A DNA stretch of 64,000 nucleotides. It comes from Mycolicibacterium flavescens (GTDB taxonomy: Bacteria > Actinomycetota > Actinomycetes > Mycobacteriales > Mycobacteriaceae). Each line of letters starts with the position of its first letter. Within the stretch, counting starts at the first letter, position 1. The stretch lies in NCBI RefSeq assembly GCF_001722335.1, contig NZ_MIHA01000005.1, forward strand, positions 124,001 to 188,000. The letters are read 5' to 3'. Below the pieces are notes generated by a model, which saw only the letters and a list, made by a program, of their open reading frames with translations, was not told the origin of the DNA and did no database searches. The translations under genes were made by a program, and so were the position numbers. Positions 60,523-64,000 of this stretch are shown in pieces.

Positions 60523-62478
60523 TCAGCCTCCGCAGTGGGCCGGCCGCGGTGACTTCATCCGCGCGACGTTGCTCACCGCCGCGTCGACCCGCTCGGTACC
60601 CAGCTGACCTGCGGTGACGGCCTGCTCGAGCGCGTCGAGCACCGCGGGCACCTCGTCGGTGGTGATCCACAGCGCGACGTCCGCGCCGGCCTGCAGCGCC
60701 CGCAGCACCGCCTCGGCGACGCCGTAGCGCTGGTTGATCGCGGCCATGCTGGACAGGTCGTCGGTGAACACCGGCCCGGTGAACGCGGGTCCGCCGTACC
60801 CGCCCGAGCGCAGCAGGTCGTAGGCGGGCTTCGACAGGCTCGCCGGGTCCGAACCCGTCAGGCCCGGCACCTCGAGGTGGCCGAGCATCACCGCGACCGG
60901 CACGTCGTCGGTCAGCGTGCGGTACGGGATCAAATCGTCGTTCATCAACTGGTCGATCGCCGGGGTGCTGACGAAACCCGTGTGCGAATCGCCCGACCCG
61001 TGCCCGTGTCCGGGGAAGTGCTTGAGCACCGGCAGCAGCCCCGCCTCGCGCAGCCCCTGGGCGTAGGCGCCGGCGAACGCCGTGACCTGCTGCGGGTCCG
61101 AGCCGAACGAGCGGTCGCCGATGACCGTGTTGTCCGGGGCGTCGGTGACGTCGACGACGGGCGCGAAGTCGATCGTGATGCCCATGTCGCGCATTTGGCG
61201 GCCGCGGTCGAGCGCGATCGCGTACACCTGCTCAGGGGTCATGGTGGCGGCCAGCTCCCGCGGGGCGGGCTGCGAGCCGATCAGGCTCGACAACCGTTGC
61301 ACGCGACCACCTTCCTCGTCGACGCTGACCGCCAGCGGCAGCGGGGCCGCGGAGTCCGCGATCGCCTTCAGTTCACCGTTCTGCAGCATCGACCGGTCGG
61401 TCCAGCTGCCGATGAAGATGCCCCCGACGCGGTGGTCGGTGACCACGGCGCGGGCGTCGTCGGCGCCGGTGACGCCGACCATCAGAAGCTGGGCGAGCTT
61501 GTCGCGCAGCGGCAGCGCGGTGGCCGCGACGGCGGGGTCCTCGCAGCCGGGTACCGGCGCCGGTGGCGGCGGGGCGGGTTGCGGCGCGGCCGACGGCGGT
61601 TGCGCCGCAGGGGTGTTGGACTCCAGCCGCGGCTTGACGACGATCCACCCGGTCACCGCCAGCACCGCCACGACGACCGCGGCCAGCGCGACCGGCACCC
61701 AGCGGCGCGTCGTGGGCCGGGGTGGTTCGGGCTCGCGCGGCGGCGGTGGTGTGACCGCTGCACCCGCCCGCTTGAGTTCCGCGGCGAACTCACGACACGA
61801 CCGGTGCCGGTCGGCGACGTTCCTGGACACCGCGCGGGCGATCACCGGATCGAGCGGCGCCAGGTCCGGTCGCCGGTCGGCGAACCCGGACTCGATAAAG
61901 CTGCCCGGTGCGCTGCCGGTGAGCAGGTTGATCGCGGTGGCGGCCAGTGCGTACTGGTCGGTGCGACGGCTGAAGTTCTGCCGCGGGCGACCGGTGGCGA
62001 AGTCGGTCAACAGGATTCGGTAGGCACCCGAGAACGGGTCGGCGACCATGATGTTCGACGGTTTGACGTGCCGGTGCACGAGTCCGCGTTCGTGTGCGTG
62101 GTCGAGCGCCGCGGCGACGCCGTCGACGATCGTCGTCACCCCCTCGACCGGCATCCCGTCGGGGTACCGGTCGCGCATCAGGCGGGCCGCGTCGGGACCG
62201 TCGACGTACTCGGTGGCCACCCACAGCCGACCCTCGGCCTCTCCGTGGCCGAGCACCCGGGTGATGTTCGGGTGGTCGAGTCCGGCCGCGGCCTCGACCT
62301 CCCGGCCGAACTGGGCGCGGAACTGCGGGTCGGCGCAGACGTCGGCGTTGAGGATCTTCAGCGCGACCTGTCGTGAATCCTGTTGCCGCTCAGCGAGGTA
62401 TACGGTACCGGTGCGGCCGGAGCCGAGCCGGTTCACGATCGTGTGACCGGCGAACACCGCGCCGTTGCTCAGGGCCAC
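60523..62478 (-). CDS. Pseudokinase-GH3 fusion: STK-like domain, TM helix, extracellular beta-N-acetylhexosaminidase
   Basis: This 651-residue protein starts at GTG 62478, 5 bp after the upstream stop. Residues 10-240 are a Ser/Thr-kinase fold with Gly loop LGSGRTGTVY, Lys K41 (VALKIL) and a helix-C Glu. However, the catalytic loop is HRHVKPSN (H137 in place of Asp) and the metal loop is DFA (159-161). Only 12 residues separate DFA from the DQYALA helix, so the activation loop and APE are gone. A Pro-rich stretch and a helix (261-281) lead to a GH3 domain with SVDEEGGRVQRL, KHFPGHGHGSGDSHT and the nucleophile in VFTDDLSSM, all intact. It probably cleaves or senses GlcNAc-containing muropeptides outside the cell. 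Confidence 0.9.
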   Translation of the reverse strand: MALSNGAVFAGHTIVNRLGSGRTGTVYLAERQQDSRQVALKILNADVCADPQFRAQFGREVEAAAGLDHPNITRVLGHGEAEGRLWVATEYVDGPDAARLMRDRYPDGMPVEGVTTIVDGVAAALDHAHERGLVHRHVKPSNIMVADPFSGAYRILLTDFATGRPRQNFSRRTDQYALAATAINLLTGSAPGSFIESGFADRRPDLAPLDPVIARAVSRNVADRHRSCREFAAELKRAGAAVTPPPPREPEPPRPTTRRWVPVALAAVVVAVLAVTGWIVVKPRLESNTPAAQPPSAAPQPAPPPPAPVPGCEDPAVAATALPLRDKLAQLLMVGVTGADDARAVVTDHRVGGIFIGSWTDRSMLQNGELKAIADSAAPLPLAVSVDEEGGRVQRLSSLIGSQPAPRELAATMTPEQVYAIALDRGRQMRDMGITIDFAPVVDVTDAPDNTVIGDRSFGSDPQQVTAFAGAYAQGLREAGLLPVLKHFPGHGHGSGDSHTGFVSTPAIDQLMNDDLIPYRTLTDDVPVAVMLGHLEVPGLTGSDPASLSKPAYDLLRSGGYGGPAFTGPVFTDDLSSMAAINQRYGVAEAVLRALQAGADVALWITTDEVPAVLDALEQAVTAGQLGTERVDAAVSNVARMKSPRPAHCGG

Positions 62479-62483
62479 GCGGC

Positions 62484-64000
62484 CTATCGCTTCTGCAGCA
62501 TCGTGGTGCCGTCGCTGCCCCTGGTGTGGCTCAACATCTTGGCGAAGCAGTGCTCCCAGTCGAAGTTGTGGTCGGCGCACCAGCCCAGTGCCTGTTCGCC
62601 GGAGTTGAACGGTACCCCCGACACCGTGACCCACCAGGTCCGGTCACTGTAAACCGGCCAGTCGCCCGACCACAGCAGCCTCGCGTTGGGGAACTGCTGG
62701 CGCATGGCCAGGTGCTCGCGCAGGATCTCGGGGTTGGTCCAGGTGATGCCGTCGGCGAACAGCCCGGGCCGCTTCGAGCTGAGCTGCGGCTGCCACACGT
62801 TGAGCAGCGTCGCGTCGAGGACCGACCGGTCGGCGGCGGCGATGTCGACGAGCGCGGACTGCACCGCGTCCTCGAGGTTCCCGTATTCGGGCGCACCGGC
62901 CTTGTCGGCGGTCACCTCGGTCGCCGAGCTCGCCGTCGAACTGGGTTTGGCGTCGTACGCGTCGCGGTGCGCGGTCAGTTCCAGGTTCCCGCTGATCGCG
63001 TCGGCGGTGCGCCAGTAGGTGCCCGCCGGATAGGTGAAGTCGACGGTGGTGCCGCCGCCGCCGACCGCGATGGGTGTCTTGCCGAGGTCGAAAACACCTG
63101 AGGCGACTTCGTTTCCGGCGTCGTCGACCGCGGTGACGCGGAACCCGCGGTTGACCAGCAGGTCGCCGTTGTCGCAGCCGGGGGTGATGTGGGTGGTGAT
63201 CGTCAGGCCGCGGTTGGTGAACCGCACGGTCTCTGGCTGCAGCAGCGGTGCGACGTCGCAGGGGGTGACCTCGTCGACCGCGGGCGGCGGGGCCGCCGAG
63301 CCACCTCCCCCGGAGGCCGAGGTGGAGCTCGGGGTGTCGTCGGACCGGGTCAGTGCGAAGATCGCGGCCGCCGCGACGATGCCGACGGCGACGATGGCCC
63401 CGGCGATCATCACCGGATTCCGCGACGCCTGGCGGGACGGCGGCGCACTCGTCGGCGGGGCGGCACCGCCGACCGGGCGGGACACCGGCGGGACGGGCGC
63501 CGATTGCGTGGCCGCGAACGGCGACACCGGCGGTGGGGTCGCGGCGAGCGCCTCGGTCGGGATCGCCGTCGTCGGAGGTTCGAAGGCTGGGTGTTCGAAC
63601 GCGGTTGTCGGGCCAGAGGTGGCCGCCTCCTCGGCCTGCCGGAAGGCGTACGCGGCGAGTTCACGCGCCTCGGCGGCGATGGTCTGCGCGGTGGGCGCCG
63701 GCGGCCCGACGGGAAACCGCAGGCACAGCGTCGCCATTCCGGCGATCATCTCCAGCGGATACCGGCCGAACGACCGTCCGCGGTACTGCGGCGGGACGGT
63801 GCCGTCCTCGCTGGTGCCGATCGGCGCCATCAACGCCAGGGTGTCGGCGCTGTGGGCACCGAAGATCATGGTCTGCAGACCACCGCCGGGCACCGTGAAG
63901 TCCTGGCGAAAAGCGTTGTCGCCGACATGGTCCCACCCCATCTCGCGCAGCCGGGCGGCCAGCTCCGGGGGCACGTCGGCGGATGCGGGTGCCTGCCCGG
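62484..64000 (-). CDS. Membrane protein with SseB-like N-terminal and Cys-rich external domain (possibly cut by window edge)
   Basis: At least 496 residues are visible, from GTG 63974, and the frame is open to the window end, so the start may lie beyond 64000. The N-terminal soluble part (PPELAARLREMGWDHVGDNAFRQ) is followed by a Pro/Ala/Thr linker, one membrane helix (MIAGAIVAVGIVAAAAIFAL) and an external domain with four Cys (TPCDVAPLL, TPGCDNGD, GWCADHNFDWEHC). The last part (WWVTVSGVPFNSGEQALGW) resembles a fold-back beta domain. It is coupled to the pseudokinase-GH3 gene by a 5-bp gap. I do not recognise the family. Confidence 0.72.
   Translation of the reverse strand, partial: GQAPASADVPPELAARLREMGWDHVGDNAFRQDFTVPGGGLQTMIFGAHSADTLALMAPIGTSEDGTVPPQYRGRSFGRYPLEMIAGMATLCLRFPVGPPAPTAQTIAAEARELAAYAFRQAEEAATSGPTTAFEHPAFEPPTTAIPTEALAATPPPVSPFAATQSAPVPPVSRPVGGAAPPTSAPPSRQASRNPVMIAGAIVAVGIVAAAAIFALTRSDDTPSSTSASGGGGSAAPPPAVDEVTPCDVAPLLQPETVRFTNRGLTITTHITPGCDNGDLLVNRGFRVTAVDDAGNEVASGVFDLGKTPIAVGGGGTTVDFTYPAGTYWRTADAISGNLELTAHRDAYDAKPSSTASSATEVTADKAGAPEYGNLEDAVQSALVDIAAADRSVLDATLLNVWQPQLSSKRPGLFADGITWTNPEILREHLAMRQQFPNARLLWSGDWPVYSDRTWWVTVSGVPFNSGEQALGWCADHNFDWEHCFAKMLSHTRGSDGTTMLQKR

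Noticed and set aside
60523..62634. Longer N-terminus of the pseudokinase starting near 62634
   Set aside because: The extra 52 residues overlap the upstream coding region, are Arg/Gly-rich and precede the natural kinase start; GTG 62478 just after the upstream stop fits better.

Overview
The window is a high-GC chromosomal segment of a mycobacterium, most likely a non-tuberculous Mycobacterium/Mycolicibacterium. The evidence is mycobacterial RpoB/RpoC, MceG (Mkl), the mycolic-acid dehydratase genes hadABC, two mycolic-acid methyltransferases, a PE-PPE-domain hydrolase, EchA3 and a LipG/ABC1-kinase pair. Gene order follows the M. tuberculosis Rv0632c-Rv0668 block as I remember it, in the opposite orientation and with several lineage-specific insertions.

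Layout. 1-4.4 kb: rpoC (5' part only) and rpoB, minus strand. 4.6-11.7 kb: two tandem secreted alpha/beta hydrolases with acidic repeats, a molybdopterin oxidoreductase, and mceG. 11.8-13.1 kb: rplJ-rplL with a structured leader. 13.1-19.2 kb: a DUF1772 membrane protein, a small FabD2-position protein, a large GH38 alpha-mannosidase and an EEP-family phosphodiesterase. 19.3-24.4 kb: an accessory block with a nucleotidyltransferase, a WYL regulator divergent from two DinB proteins with two matching palindromic operators, and a TetR regulator divergent from a DUF2236 protein. 24.4-28.8 kb: ABC1 kinase, lipG, mmaA2 and mmaA4. 28.8-34.6 kb: a PE-PPE hydrolase, a membrane EEP protein, a small leaderless gene and a large LuxR-type ATPase regulator. 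34.7-39.5 kb: rplA-rplK-nusG-secE, tRNA-Trp, hadC-hadB-hadA, rpmG, tRNA-Met and tRNA-Thr. 39.6-49.7 kb: plus-strand genes for a NYN-LOTUS protein, a glyoxalase-II-like enzyme, a GH25-like lysozyme, a DUF2235 protein lacking its nucleophile, echA3, an HD-GYP/LuxR fusion, a STAS protein and a CorA-type transporter. 49.7-64 kb: an FAD oxidoreductase and VOC protein, then a long minus-strand cluster with MoxR, DUF58, two VWA-like proteins, three tandem Pro-rich membrane paralogues and a pseudokinase-GH3 fusion.

The most unusual object is the protein at 60523-62478. Its cytoplasmic Ser/Thr-kinase-like domain has HRD changed to HRH, DFG changed to DFA and almost no activation segment. A single membrane helix joins it to an apparently intact extracellular GH3 beta-N-acetylhexosaminidase. 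It lies between a multidomain membrane protein and a MoxR/VWA chaperone-type cluster, which suggests, as inference only, an envelope or peptidoglycan sensing system. Other points are a Fe-S motif that a conventional ATG start would remove from the molybdoenzyme, two WYL operators, a three-copy 68-bp intergenic repeat, an 80-bp nested palindrome, and recurrent hairpins at gene 3' ends.
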